From positions 2,604,001 to 2,668,000 of the forward strand of contig CAXXFB010000001.1 in the NCBI GenBank assembly GCA_963674545.2: 64,000 nt of DNA, in the 5' to 3' direction. Positions 17,657 to 25,927 of this stretch are shown here, piece by piece (within the stretch, counting starts at the first letter, position 1; each line of letters opens with the position of its first letter). The notes beneath the pieces are model-generated. The model saw only the letters and a program-made list of their open reading frames with translations. It was not told the DNA's origin and did not search any database. This DNA comes from JABGQS01 sp963674545 (GTDB lineage Bacteria > Bacillota > Clostridia > Christensenellales > SZUA-584). The translations under genes and the position numbers were made by a program.

Positions 17657-18609
17657 AAGCATACTTAGGGCTGGATATCGGTTCCATCTCAACAAAAGGA
17701 GTCGTGATAGACGACAACAATAACATATTGGCAAGCGAATATCTCTGGACTCAGGCAGACCCTATCGGCGCTGTGAAGAGGCTGCTTCCCTCTCTGGCAA
17801 GCCAGCTAAGCGACGAAGTAAGAGTAGCTGCGGTCGGTACGACGGGAAGCGCAAGAAAACTCATTGGCGCAATGACTGGCGCAGCAGTTGTAAAGAACGA
17901 GATAACAGCCCACGCGGTGGGTACAATGTCGCTTTATCCTGATGTACGTACCATATTCGAGATAGGCGGTCAGGATTCAAAGATTATACTGCTCGACAAT
18001 GGTTTTGTGATAGACTATGCTATGAACACTCTTTGTGCTGCAGGCACGGGTGCGTTTCTTTCCAGCCAGGCGCAGAGGCTTGGCGTAAGCGTAGAAGATT
18101 TTGGGGAAATTGCTCTTAGGTCAAAGAAACCAACGTCAATTGCGGCAAGATGCACCGTCTTTGCAGAATCAGACCTTGTCCATAAAGCCCAGATGGGGCA
18201 TAAGAAAGAAGATATAATAGCAGGTCTTTGCCATGCTGTGGTAGCAAACTATTTAAATAATATCGGTAAGGGCAAGAAGATAACAGCCCCTATAGTATTT
18301 CAGGGCGGTGTAAGCAAAAATGTTGGCGTTATAGAAGCGTTTGAACAAGCAACAGGATGCAAGATGATAGTCGACCCAAACAGTCATCTTATCGGTGCAC
18401 TAGGTGTTGCTATATTAGCAAAAAAAACAGATGCGAACGGCGATTTTAAGTTCAGCATCGCAGATTTGCAATTTATAACAAAAGGCGTGGAATGCAGGCG
18501 GTGTCCCAACAACTGCGAGATAATCTGCATATACCGTGGAGATGAGCTGCTGGATTCATGGGGCAACAAGTGCGAAAAGGGCGCTATCCGACAAACCGCT
18601 ATGATGTAA
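17653..18609 (+). CDS. Acyl-CoA dehydratase activase (BadF/BadG/HgdC ATPase family)
   Basis: A 318-residue ASKHA-fold ATPase. It has a LGLDIGSISTKGVVID phosphate-1 loop, an EIGGQDSKII phosphate-2 loop, AMNTLCAAGTGAFLSSQA with the Cys that ligates the dimer-bridging [4Fe-4S] cluster, a second ARCTVFAESD Cys and GGVSKNVGV. Activases of this family (archerases) drive low-potential electron transfer to dehydratases using ATP. An extra C-terminal tail with CRRCPNNC and two more Cys is present. Start and previous stop overlap (ATGA). Confidence 0.87.
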   Translation: MKAYLGLDIGSISTKGVVIDDNNNILASEYLWTQADPIGAVKRLLPSLASQLSDEVRVAAVGTTGSARKLIGAMTGAAVVKNEITAHAVGTMSLYPDVRTIFEIGGQDSKIILLDNGFVIDYAMNTLCAAGTGAFLSSQAQRLGVSVEDFGEIALRSKKPTSIAARCTVFAESDLVHKAQMGHKKEDIIAGLCHAVVANYLNNIGKGKKITAPIVFQGGVSKNVGVIEAFEQATGCKMIVDPNSHLIGALGVAILAKKTDANGDFKFSIADLQFITKGVECRRCPNNCEIICIYRGDELLDSWGNKCEKGAIRQTAMM

Positions 18610-18750
18610 GAACAATAAAAAACTGTGTGGACACAGTGCTAAAAATTTACATAAAATCAAGGTGTTCAGTAAGCAGGCTGTACTTATACAGCAAAAGTTG
18701 CAAATCCGGCGCCAATGTGCTAAACTTACCGACATCAAAGATCAAGTTTT

Positions 18751-18769
18751 CCTTGTTTTCATAACAAGG
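18751..18769 (+). other. Small hairpin just upstream of the HPr-like gene
   Basis: CCTTGTT and AACAAGG form a 7-bp stem 15 bases upstream of the start codon, adjacent to the ribosome site GGGTTAGGA. It could influence translation, but no known RNA class is recognised in the 175-base gap. Confidence 0.35.
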
Positions 18770-18784
18770 GGTTAGGATATAAAC

Positions 18785-19024
18785 ATGAAAGAATTCGAAA
18801 TCAAATTATCACTTAACGAAGATGTAAAAGAACTCGTTAAAATCACAAACAGGTATAGCTGCGACATTGACTTGCAGTCGGGAAGATACGTAATAGACGC
18901 AAAGTCGATATTGGGTATATTCTGTCTAGACCTTACAAAACCGGTCAGGGTATTGATACATAGCGATGAATGTGAAGATCTTATGAAAGATCTTGAACCA
19001 TACAGAATAGATACAGGTAAATAG
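18785..19024 (+). CDS. HPr-like protein lacking the phospho-histidine
   Basis: A 79-residue protein with the HPr fold by pattern: a central NRYSCDIDL strand, DAKSILGIFCLDL matching the Ser46 segment of HPr (here about Ser41), and a C-terminal helix DECEDLMKDL. The GIHARPA active-site loop is absent: the His15 position corresponds roughly to Leu10 and Arg17 to Glu12. It cannot act as a normal PTS phosphocarrier. The kept Ser resembles Crh-type regulatory HPr paralogues. The next gene, 31 bases on, is an ion/anion transporter, which may be its target. Confidence 0.72.
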   Translation: MKEFEIKLSLNEDVKELVKITNRYSCDIDLQSGRYVIDAKSILGIFCLDLTKPVRVLIHSDECEDLMKDLEPYRIDTGK

Positions 19025-19055
19025 AAGCTTAGACTTTTATTATAAAGGTAAAAAA

Positions 19056-20330
19056 ATGGAATTATATCATATCATCGTAGCAATCAGTATTTTTGTTGTT
19101 ATCTATTCGTTTATCATATCAGAGAAAATAAACAGGACTACAATTGCGATTTTCGGAGCAGTCTTGCTTCTTCTGTTCAAGGTACTGCCGCAGGAGAAGG
19201 CTATCGAAACCATCGACTTTAACACCATTGGCCTTTTAATAGGTATGATGATACTCGTTAATATACTCCGCAGAACGGGAGCTTTCGAGTATGTAGCGAT
19301 AAAAGCAGCTAAAGCGGTAAAGGGAGAACCGTGGAAGATACTTGTTGTGTTCTCTATACTGACGGCAGTGGCTTCTGCGCTTCTTGACAACGTTACCACA
19401 ATACTGCTGATAGTGCCTGTAACGCTGGTTATAACCGAGACTTTAGAACTTAATCCCGTGCCGTTTGTACTGCCGCTTGTTCTTGCTTCCAACATTGGCG
19501 GAACTTCGACACTAATAGGCGATCCGCCGAACATAATGATAGGCAGTGCATCCGGCCTTGGTTTTATCGACTTCATTACAAACCTTGGGCCGATAATAGT
19601 TGTTGTAATGGTAGTAGTAATATTCATATTCAGGCTGATGTATAAGAAATCCCTGAGCATATCCGAAGAAAAGCGTAAAAAAATTATGCTCATGGATGAA
19701 AAGCTGGCTATAAAAGACAAAAAACTTCTTGTAAAAAGTACCATAGTTCTTGGTCTTACTATAGTCGGCTTTGTACTTCATCAATACTTTGAGTTCGAGT
19801 CTGCAACGATAGCGCTCAGCGGGGCGGCGCTGCTGCTGCTTATAAGCAGGGCAGATCCGGAAGAAATATTACTCGACGTGGAATGGCCGACTATATTTTT
19901 CTTTATTTCGCTGTTCATACTGGTAGGTGGACTTGAAGAAGTCGGAGTTATAGGCTTTCTTGCAGATGGTCTGCTTAATATGACGGGCGGGCACACGGTT
20001 TTAATGATGATACTGATACTTTGGGGTTCTGCGATATTGTCTTCATTCCTCGACAACATCCCGTTCGTGGCAACGATGATACCGATTATCAAACATCTGG
20101 GAGTTATTTCCGCAATACCGATAACTCCGCTGTGGTGGGCGCTTGCGCTTGGCGCATGCCTTGGAGGAAACGGCACACTGGTCGGCGCTTCTGCGAACGT
20201 TATTGCCAGCGGTATGCTCTCAAAGCATGGTGAGAAGGTAAGCTTCATGAAGTTTACTAAAGTAGGATTCCCGATAATGATAATGTCCGTTGCTTTGGCT
20301 ACAGCATACTTGCTTATATTCTATGTATAA
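19056..20330 (+). CDS. ArsB/NhaD (SLC13-like ion transporter superfamily) permease
   Basis: A 424-residue membrane protein with two repeats. The paired signature motifs are LLDNVTTILLIVP with NIGGTSTLIGDPPN in the first half, and FLDNIPFVATMIP with GGNGTLVGASANVI in the second. This is the ion-transporter superfamily that includes ArsB, NhaD and the P protein. There are no ars genes nearby, so arsenite export is unsupported; Na+/H+ exchange or anion uptake is possible. Flanked by an HPr-like protein and an unknown protein in the same operon. Confidence 0.85.
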   Translation: MELYHIIVAISIFVVIYSFIISEKINRTTIAIFGAVLLLLFKVLPQEKAIETIDFNTIGLLIGMMILVNILRRTGAFEYVAIKAAKAVKGEPWKILVVFSILTAVASALLDNVTTILLIVPVTLVITETLELNPVPFVLPLVLASNIGGTSTLIGDPPNIMIGSASGLGFIDFITNLGPIIVVVMVVVIFIFRLMYKKSLSISEEKRKKIMLMDEKLAIKDKKLLVKSTIVLGLTIVGFVLHQYFEFESATIALSGAALLLLISRADPEEILLDVEWPTIFFFISLFILVGGLEEVGVIGFLADGLLNMTGGHTVLMMILILWGSAILSSFLDNIPFVATMIPIIKHLGVISAIPITPLWWALALGACLGGNGTLVGASANVIASGMLSKHGEKVSFMKFTKVGFPIMIMSVALATAYLLIFYV

Positions 20331-20349
20331 GATAGAGAGGTTTTGAGAA

Positions 20350-20817
20350 ATGATGAGAAAAATTATTGATACGGCAGAAGTATCTGAACTGACGATAAAG
20401 CTACAGCAGCTTGGCGCAAAGGTGAACGTGATAAACTCGACTCTTTGCTATGTAGATTTTAGCCTTGGTGACCTGGAGCTGCAATACGCTTATAATGTAA
20501 ACTACAAAGGCAACTATTTTCTTGAGCGCATCAAGCCTTACCCGCTTGCCATAGAAGAGCTGGGAACTGAAAAAGACGTAATAAAACTTATTTCTAAAGA
20601 TATGGAAAAGTTTAAAAATGTGCTCCGCTCTTCGCACAGTCAGGAATATATTGCGATGGCAAAGCAGATAAGCAAAGCGTTTACTTCTTTTGAAGACACG
20701 TTCCTGAACTACAACATTCCGGAAGAAAAAATACAAAAGATATATAAAAAAATTCTTGCACTTGAGTTCGAGATAGACGTTATCCGTGACATCTCAAAAC
20801 AGATATTCGACGAATAA
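20350..20817 (+). CDS. Protein of unknown function
   Basis: A 155-residue soluble protein, not recognised. The N-terminal half (about 1-65) alternates strands and helices (QLGAKVNVINSTLCYVDFSL); the C-terminal half is strongly helical and charged, with possible coiled-coil character. No metal or nucleotide motif is visible. It lies 19 bases after the transporter and ends at the operon terminator, so it may be an accessory or regulator of that transporter. Confidence 0.7.
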   Translation: MMRKIIDTAEVSELTIKLQQLGAKVNVINSTLCYVDFSLGDLELQYAYNVNYKGNYFLERIKPYPLAIEELGTEKDVIKLISKDMEKFKNVLRSSHSQEYIAMAKQISKAFTSFEDTFLNYNIPEEKIQKIYKKILALEFEIDVIRDISKQIFDE

Positions 20818-20839
20818 AGGCCTTTGCAGGGCCTTTTTT
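20816..20839 (+). terminator. Terminator after the HPr-like/transporter operon
   Basis: AAAGGCC and GGCCTTT form a stem that overlaps the stop codon region and continue into TTTTTTA. Confidence 0.85.
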
Positions 20840-20880
20840 ATTGATGGCATATTAAATAATACTAGGTTTTTTTGCACGCC

Positions 20881-20909
20881 TTTTTAATAATACTCAGAGA
20901 TGATATAAT
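20881..20909 (+). promoter_or_regulatory. Extended -10 promoter of the flavin oxidoreductase gene
   Basis: TGATATAAT (extended -10, TATAAT at 20904-20909) is preceded by a weak TTTTTA at 17-base spacing. The coding start is 29 bases downstream. Confidence 0.6.
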
Positions 20910-20937
20910 TTTAGTATCAAACTGCGAGGTGTATATT

Positions 20938-22857
20938 ATGAGTAGCTATATGCTTTTAAACCCTGTAAAAGTTGGGTGCAGGACACTGAAGAACAGAATG
21001 GTCATGTCTCCGATGGAAGCGAGGCTGAACACTCCGGCAGGCGACGTTACGCAGGATATGATAGACTACTACGCCGAGCGGGCAAAAGGCGGAGCATCGG
21101 CACTTATTGTGGAAAATACATTTATTGATGACAAGGAGAGCCGGTCTTCTCTGATATCCTCAGGACTTTACAGCGACCATTTGATAAAGGGCAAGAACCT
21201 GCTGGCTGAAGCGATACAGGACAACGGCGCTCTTGCTATACTTCAGCTTAGTCACGGCGGCAGACAGGCGAATGCGGCGGCAACAGGTCTTGTGCCGGTA
21301 GCGCCTTCAGCGCTGGAGTGCAAAGTGACACAAAGGATGCCCCGTGCGCTTCAAATAAGCGAGATAGAGCAGATTGAAGACAGCTTTGCTGCTGCAGCGG
21401 TAAGGGCAAAGATGGCGGGCTTCGACGGAGTAGAGATCCACGGAGCACACGGATACCTTGTATTTTCTTTCTTTTCACCATACAGCAACATAAGGCAGGA
21501 TATTTACGGCGGCAGCATAGAGAACCGTGCAAGGTTTGCCCTTAACATTGCAAGAAAGATAAGACAAAGAGTCGGCATCGATATGATAGTCGGTATGCGG
21601 ATAAGCGGTTCGGACTTCATAGAAAACGGATTCACGATAGATATGGCATGCCAGAGCGTCAAGCTTCTGGAGGAATACATAGACTACGTACATGTTTCCG
21701 GAGGAGTATATGAAACATCGAACTTCAGCACGATAGTCCCGCTCTACGGACCGCATGCAAATCTCGTTCCACTGGCTGCGCAGATGAAGAAACAAGTAAG
21801 CGTTCCAGTAATAACGGTGGGCTCTCTTGATGTTCAGCTGGGCGAAAAGGCGCTTAAAGAAGGCAAGGCGGACATAGTTGCTTTCGGGAGGCCGCTGATA
21901 GCAGATCCGTATCTTCCGCAAAAGGTTGCAGAAGGCAGGATTGAAGACATCCGCCCGTGTATCAGAGGAAACGAAGGCTGTATATCACGCTTCTATACAG
22001 GCTGTGCAATGCGATGCGAAGTAAACCCTGAGTGCGGAAGAGAGCGTGAGTTCGAAATAAAGAAAGCAGACGATCCAAAGAACGTGCTGGTTGCAGGCGG
22101 TGGGATTGCAGGCATGGAGGCGGCAAGACTTGCTGACCTTATGGGGCATAAAGTGACGCTGCTGGAGAAAAGCGATACTTTGGGAGGACACCTTATCGAA
22201 GGCAGCGTGCCGGAGTTCAAGGATAAGGTGCAGGAACTTTTAGAGTGGCAGAAACGCCAGCTCCAAAAGAGCGGAGTAGATATAAGGATGAAAACTGTGG
22301 TGGAAAAAGAAACCGTAGAAAGTATAAAGCCGGATGTACTGGTAATTGCGATAGGCTCAGATTATATTGAGCACGATATCGAAGGTTCACAGTATGCTGT
22401 ATTTGCAGATAAGGCACTGCTCGAGCCGGATTCTTTGGGTGAATATGTTGTAGTCGTGGGCGGAGGGCTGATCGGAACAGAAACAGCTCTTATGCTGGCG
22501 CAGCAGCATGGTAAAAAGGTTGTCATACTCGAAATGCTTGATGAAATCGCAAGAGATCATGAACCGGGCTCAAAGGAATCGCTGCTCTACTATCTTGAAG
22601 AAGCGGGCGTAGAGATACTCTGCGGATATAAGGTGGACAGAATAGAGAAAGACCAGGTCGCTTGCAGCAGCGATGATGACGCTCGATGCATCAAGGCGGA
22701 CAGTGTAGTTATCGCAACCGGACTCTGCGCAAGAAACAAGGCTGTAAGCGAACTGAAAGGCATAGCCGACAAAACTTTTATGATAGGAGACTGCAAGAGT
22801 GCAAGGCGGATATACGACGCTTTCCACGATGCATGGAAGGCAGTAATGCGGATATAA
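20938..22857 (+). CDS. NADH:flavin oxidoreductase/2,4-dienoyl-CoA reductase-like iron-sulfur flavoenzyme
   Basis: A 639-residue enzyme. The N-terminal half is an Old Yellow Enzyme TIM barrel (RMVMSPMEA, LSHGGRQ, GFDGVEIHGAHGYL with the FMN/catalytic region, AFGRPLIADP). A cysteine cluster follows (CIRGNEGC and CAMRCEVNPECG) for [4Fe-4S]. The C-terminal half binds FAD and NAD(P)H (VAGGGIAGMEA and VVGGGLIGTETA). This is the FadH/trimethylamine-dehydrogenase/BaiCD layout, reducing enoyl-type substrates. The ATG at 20938 behind GCGAGGTG is preferred over upstream in-frame codons, which fall inside the promoter. It is followed by its own promoter gap, so it may be a single-gene unit. Confidence 0.88.
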   Translation: MSSYMLLNPVKVGCRTLKNRMVMSPMEARLNTPAGDVTQDMIDYYAERAKGGASALIVENTFIDDKESRSSLISSGLYSDHLIKGKNLLAEAIQDNGALAILQLSHGGRQANAAATGLVPVAPSALECKVTQRMPRALQISEIEQIEDSFAAAAVRAKMAGFDGVEIHGAHGYLVFSFFSPYSNIRQDIYGGSIENRARFALNIARKIRQRVGIDMIVGMRISGSDFIENGFTIDMACQSVKLLEEYIDYVHVSGGVYETSNFSTIVPLYGPHANLVPLAAQMKKQVSVPVITVGSLDVQLGEKALKEGKADIVAFGRPLIADPYLPQKVAEGRIEDIRPCIRGNEGCISRFYTGCAMRCEVNPECGREREFEIKKADDPKNVLVAGGGIAGMEAARLADLMGHKVTLLEKSDTLGGHLIEGSVPEFKDKVQELLEWQKRQLQKSGVDIRMKTVVEKETVESIKPDVLVIAIGSDYIEHDIEGSQYAVFADKALLEPDSLGEYVVVVGGGLIGTETALMLAQQHGKKVVILEMLDEIARDHEPGSKESLLYYLEEAGVEILCGYKVDRIEKDQVACSSDDDARCIKADSVVIATGLCARNKAVSELKGIADKTFMIGDCKSARRIYDAFHDAWKAVMRI

Positions 22858-22886
22858 CAGCCGGTATATACCAGTATTACGGTTGA

Positions 22887-22915
22887 TTGAAAGAAAAACA
22901 GATTACATGTATAAT
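22887..22915 (+). promoter_or_regulatory. Promoter of the polyol dehydrogenase cluster
   Basis: TTGAAA and TATAAT with a 17-base spacer lie 48 bases upstream of the GatD-like start codon. Confidence 0.7.
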
Positions 22916-22963
22916 CAAAAAAAGGATCATTCCTGCTTGGCAGGAAACATAATAGGGGGAAAA

Positions 22964-24004
22964 ATGAAAGCATGTGTGCTGCACGCCGTAGGAGATCTGC
23001 GGTATGAGGATGTAGAGACTCCGAAAGCTAAAAAGGGTGAAGTGCTGCTTAAAGTTCGTGCTTCCGGCATATGCGGAAGCGACATAGGCAGAGTGTTCAA
23101 GAAAGGTACATACCACTTTCCGACTATACCCGGACACGAATTCTCGGGAGAGATAGTCGAGACAGGCGAAGGTGCGGACAAAGCGCTGCTCGGCAAAAAA
23201 GCGGCAGTCTTTCCGCTGCTTCCGTGCAGGAAGTGCGATATGTGCGAGATAGGCCAATACGCATCGTGCAGAGACTACGATTACTTTGGTTCGAGGAGCG
23301 ACGGCGGTTTCGCGGAATACATCTCTGTGCCTGTGTGGAATCTTGTAATGGTTCCTGATTCGCTCTCATACGAGCAGGCAGCAATGGCGGAACCGGCTGC
23401 GGTGTCGCTGCATGCGCTGGGGACAGCAGGTGTTGAACTTGGTGATACTGTAGCAGTTTTTGGAGCTGGGCCCATTGGCCTAATGCTGGCGGCGTTTGCC
23501 GGAGCGCAGGGCGCAAGCAAAATAATACTTCTGGACATAGACGAAACCAAGATAAACTTTGCTAAGAAGATCGGATACGAATATGTTCTAAACAGCAGAG
23601 ATGACAAATATTTAGACGAGATAATGGATATATCAGGCGGTAGGGGGGCTGACCTTTGTGTAGAAGGCTCGGGCGCTGCGTCGGCGCTTGAGGGCTGCCT
23701 TAAGTCTGCAAAGCCGCTCGGCAAAGTCGTGCTGATGGGCAACCCGATAGGTGACATGCCGGTTGGCCAAAAGGACTACTGGGAGATTCTTCGAAAACAG
23801 CTCATTCTCTTCGGTACGTGGAACTCTAGCTATAACAGACAGAAAAACGACTGGCAGATTGCGATAGATTCTATGGCGCAGGGCAAGCTCGATGTCTCGC
23901 AGTTTATAACACACAGACTGCCTTTTTCTAAGTGCAATGAAGCGTTCGAGATGATAAGAGACAGAAAAGAGTTTTTCAACAAGGTAATGTTTATAAACGA
24001 ATAA
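22964..24004 (+). CDS. Zinc-dependent alcohol dehydrogenase, galactitol-1-phosphate 5-dehydrogenase (GatD)-like
   Basis: A 346-residue medium-chain dehydrogenase. It has the catalytic-zinc Cys and His (GICGSDIGRVFK and PGHEFSG), four structural-zinc Cys (CRKCDMCEIGQYASC) and a Rossmann GAGPIG loop. The stretch RVFKKGTYHFP and the segment PLLPCRKC to YDYFGSRSDGGFAEY resemble E. coli GatD closely, so a polyol phosphate such as galactitol 1-phosphate is the likely substrate. ATG 22964 follows AGGGGGAAAA. No PTS genes are near, so uptake must be encoded elsewhere. Confidence 0.8.
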   Translation: MKACVLHAVGDLRYEDVETPKAKKGEVLLKVRASGICGSDIGRVFKKGTYHFPTIPGHEFSGEIVETGEGADKALLGKKAAVFPLLPCRKCDMCEIGQYASCRDYDYFGSRSDGGFAEYISVPVWNLVMVPDSLSYEQAAMAEPAAVSLHALGTAGVELGDTVAVFGAGPIGLMLAAFAGAQGASKIILLDIDETKINFAKKIGYEYVLNSRDDKYLDEIMDISGGRGADLCVEGSGAASALEGCLKSAKPLGKVVLMGNPIGDMPVGQKDYWEILRKQLILFGTWNSSYNRQKNDWQIAIDSMAQGKLDVSQFITHRLPFSKCNEAFEMIRDRKEFFNKVMFINE

Positions 24005-24035
24005 AGTTTAAAATTTATAACGGAGGTAATGTTTA

Positions 24036-25076
24036 ATGAAAGCGGCTGTGGTAACAGGACTTAACGAAATGTCGGTTCAGAATGTGCAAGACCCGAAGAT
24101 AGATGAAAACGGAGTGATGCTCAAGGTAAAAGCTTGTGCTGTGTGCGGATCGGATATCCGTATATTCCATTCGGGCAACAACAGGGTGAAGTATCCGGCA
24201 ATAATCGGGCACGAGATTTCGGGAGAAGTGGTCGAAGTCGGTAAAAATGTGACAAAATTTGCGGTGGGCGACAGAGTAGCCGTAGGTGCGGATGTGCCGT
24301 GCGGAGAGTGCGCTTTCTGCGAAGCGGGCATAGGCAACAACTGCCAGATAAACTATGCTATGGGATACCAGTTTCAGGGCGGTTTTGCGGAATACATTCC
24401 GCTCAACAGCATCGTTGTCAACTATGGACCGGTCCACAAGATCCCGGACAACATGAGCTGGGAGGAAGCCGCTCTTGCCGAACCGCTGGGGTGCACGCTC
24501 AATGCACTGGAACTTACCCCGGTCAAGCTGGGTGACGTATGCGTAGTTTTAGGAGCAGGGCCGATAGGCTGTATGCTAATTGAAGTCATGAAAAAGATGG
24601 GAGCAAGCAAGACCATACTTGTTCAGAGAAGCAGGCCCAGGCTGGAACTCGCAATGAAAACAGTCAATGCAGATGTGTTCATATGCTCCAGCGAAGAGAA
24701 TGCAATAGATCGTATACTCGAAGAGACGGATGGACTTGGTGCAGATGTTATTTTCACAGCCAATCCTAACCCTGCGGCACAGCAGGAAGCGATTCTCATG
24801 GCTAAGAACCGTGCAAAGATAAACTTCTTCGGCGGTTTGCCAAAAGACAAATCCAAGGTAGAGATAGACACAAATGTGATACATTATAAAGAACTTATGA
24901 TAACAGGCGCACACGGAGCTATGCCTATACATCATCTGCAGGCTATAGACCTGATATCATCTGGCACTATAAATGTGAAGCCGTTCATAAGCGAGATATT
25001 CACGCTTGATGATGTTAAAGAAGCTTTCGCCGCTGCAGAAGCGCATCGAGGAATGCGTATGATAGTTAAGCCTTAA
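24036..25076 (+). CDS. Zinc-dependent medium-chain dehydrogenase (sorbitol/threonine dehydrogenase-like)
   Basis: A 346-residue paralogue-type enzyme. The catalytic-zinc motif AVCGSDIRIFHSG, GHEISGEVVEVG, structural-zinc Cys (CGECAFCEAGIGNNC) and the GAGPIG nucleotide loop are intact. Its C-terminal half (NFFGGLPKDKSKVEIDTN, ITGAHGAMPIHH) resembles sugar-alcohol dehydrogenases of clostridial polyol operons. GGAGGT lies eight bases before the ATG. Two dehydrogenases plus an epimerase suggest oxidation of a polyol or its phosphate to a ketose phosphate. Confidence 0.82.
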   Translation: MKAAVVTGLNEMSVQNVQDPKIDENGVMLKVKACAVCGSDIRIFHSGNNRVKYPAIIGHEISGEVVEVGKNVTKFAVGDRVAVGADVPCGECAFCEAGIGNNCQINYAMGYQFQGGFAEYIPLNSIVVNYGPVHKIPDNMSWEEAALAEPLGCTLNALELTPVKLGDVCVVLGAGPIGCMLIEVMKKMGASKTILVQRSRPRLELAMKTVNADVFICSSEENAIDRILEETDGLGADVIFTANPNPAAQQEAILMAKNRAKINFFGGLPKDKSKVEIDTNVIHYKELMITGAHGAMPIHHLQAIDLISSGTINVKPFISEIFTLDDVKEAFAAAEAHRGMRMIVKP

Positions 25077-25086
25077 AGGAGGATAC

Positions 25087-25752
25087 ATGAAAAGCAGGAT
25101 GAGCGCATCGCTGATGTGCGTAGACTTTTTGAATGCCGGCAGGGACTTAAGGCAGATGGAAGAAGCGGGAATAGATCTTCTTCACTTCGACATAATGGAT
25201 GGCAGCTTCGTTCCGAACTATACTCTTGGGTCGTGCTTCGTAGACGGTCTGCGGGGCAGGACGAGCATTGAATTTGATATTCATTTAATGGTTGAAAAAC
25301 CGGAGGATAAGATAGGCTTTTTCAATATATGCGAAGGTGACTGGGTGTCGGTTCATGCGGAAGCTACAGTCCATCTGCAGAGGCTGCTTGCACGCCTGCG
25401 CGGGCTTGGCGCAAAAGCAGGAGTTGCCATTAATCCCGCAACACCTGTATGTGTATTGGAGAACGTTCTTGATGACCTGGACTTCGTGCTTATAATGACC
25501 GTAAACCCGGGCTACGCTGGGCAGAAACTTATTCCGCATACATTAAAGAAGATAACACAGGTAAGAAAGATGCTGGACGATGCTGGAATGCAGGATAAAT
25601 CAGTGCAGGTAGATGGCAACGTAAGCTTCGAAAATGCGATCAAGATGAAGCAAGCAGGTGCAGACAACTATGTTCTTGGTTCTTCCGGGCTGTTCCTTAA
25701 AGATATGAGCATTGCGCAGGCAGCCGCAAAAATGCGTCAGTGCATAGAATAA
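25087..25752 (+). CDS. Ribulose-phosphate 3-epimerase family protein (possibly allulose-6-phosphate 3-epimerase)
   Basis: A 221-residue TIM-barrel epimerase. The metal and catalytic motifs HFDIMDGSFVPN, FDIHLMVEKPE, MTVNPGYAGQ and VQVDGNVS are present, with the phosphate loop in YVLGSSGLF. Standard Rpe has the same signature, but the divergent sequence and the polyol operon fit a dedicated ketose-phosphate epimerase such as AlsE. AAGGAGG precedes the ATG by five bases. Confidence 0.8.
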   Translation: MKSRMSASLMCVDFLNAGRDLRQMEEAGIDLLHFDIMDGSFVPNYTLGSCFVDGLRGRTSIEFDIHLMVEKPEDKIGFFNICEGDWVSVHAEATVHLQRLLARLRGLGAKAGVAINPATPVCVLENVLDDLDFVLIMTVNPGYAGQKLIPHTLKKITQVRKMLDDAGMQDKSVQVDGNVSFENAIKMKQAGADNYVLGSSGLFLKDMSIAQAAAKMRQCIE

Positions 25753-25761
25753 TAACTAACA

Positions 25762-25860
25762 ATGCGGCGGCAGGATTGACCAGTCAGGCGTTCGTGTATC
25801 AGAGCAAACTTAAAGCTGACCCTAAGCGAAGAATGGACAAAGCTTTGAAAGCTATATAAT
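25762..25860 (+). pseudogene. Possible C-terminal remnant of an unidentified gene
   Basis: After the epimerase stop, another frame reads as a plausible basic C-terminus (ending SKLKADPKRRMDKALKAI) before a stop at about 25858. No start or ribosome site belongs to it. It may be the tail of a deleted gene. The parent family was not identified. Confidence 0.3.
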
Positions 25861-25868
25861 AAAAACAG

Positions 25869-25904
25869 AAAGGCAGGAGAGCAGTTAAGCTTTCCTGCCT
25901 TTTA
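25869..25904 (+). terminator. Terminator after the polyol cluster
   Basis: AAAGGCAGGA and TCCTGCCTTT form a 10-bp perfect stem around a 14-base loop and run into TTT. Confidence 0.85.
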
Positions 25905-25927
25905 TAATTATGGCTTTAGCCAGTTGA

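Noticed and set aside
19056..20330. Arsenite exporter ArsB as a definite name
   Set aside because: There is no ArsR, ArsA or ArsC nearby, and the motifs are shared by the whole ion-transporter superfamily.
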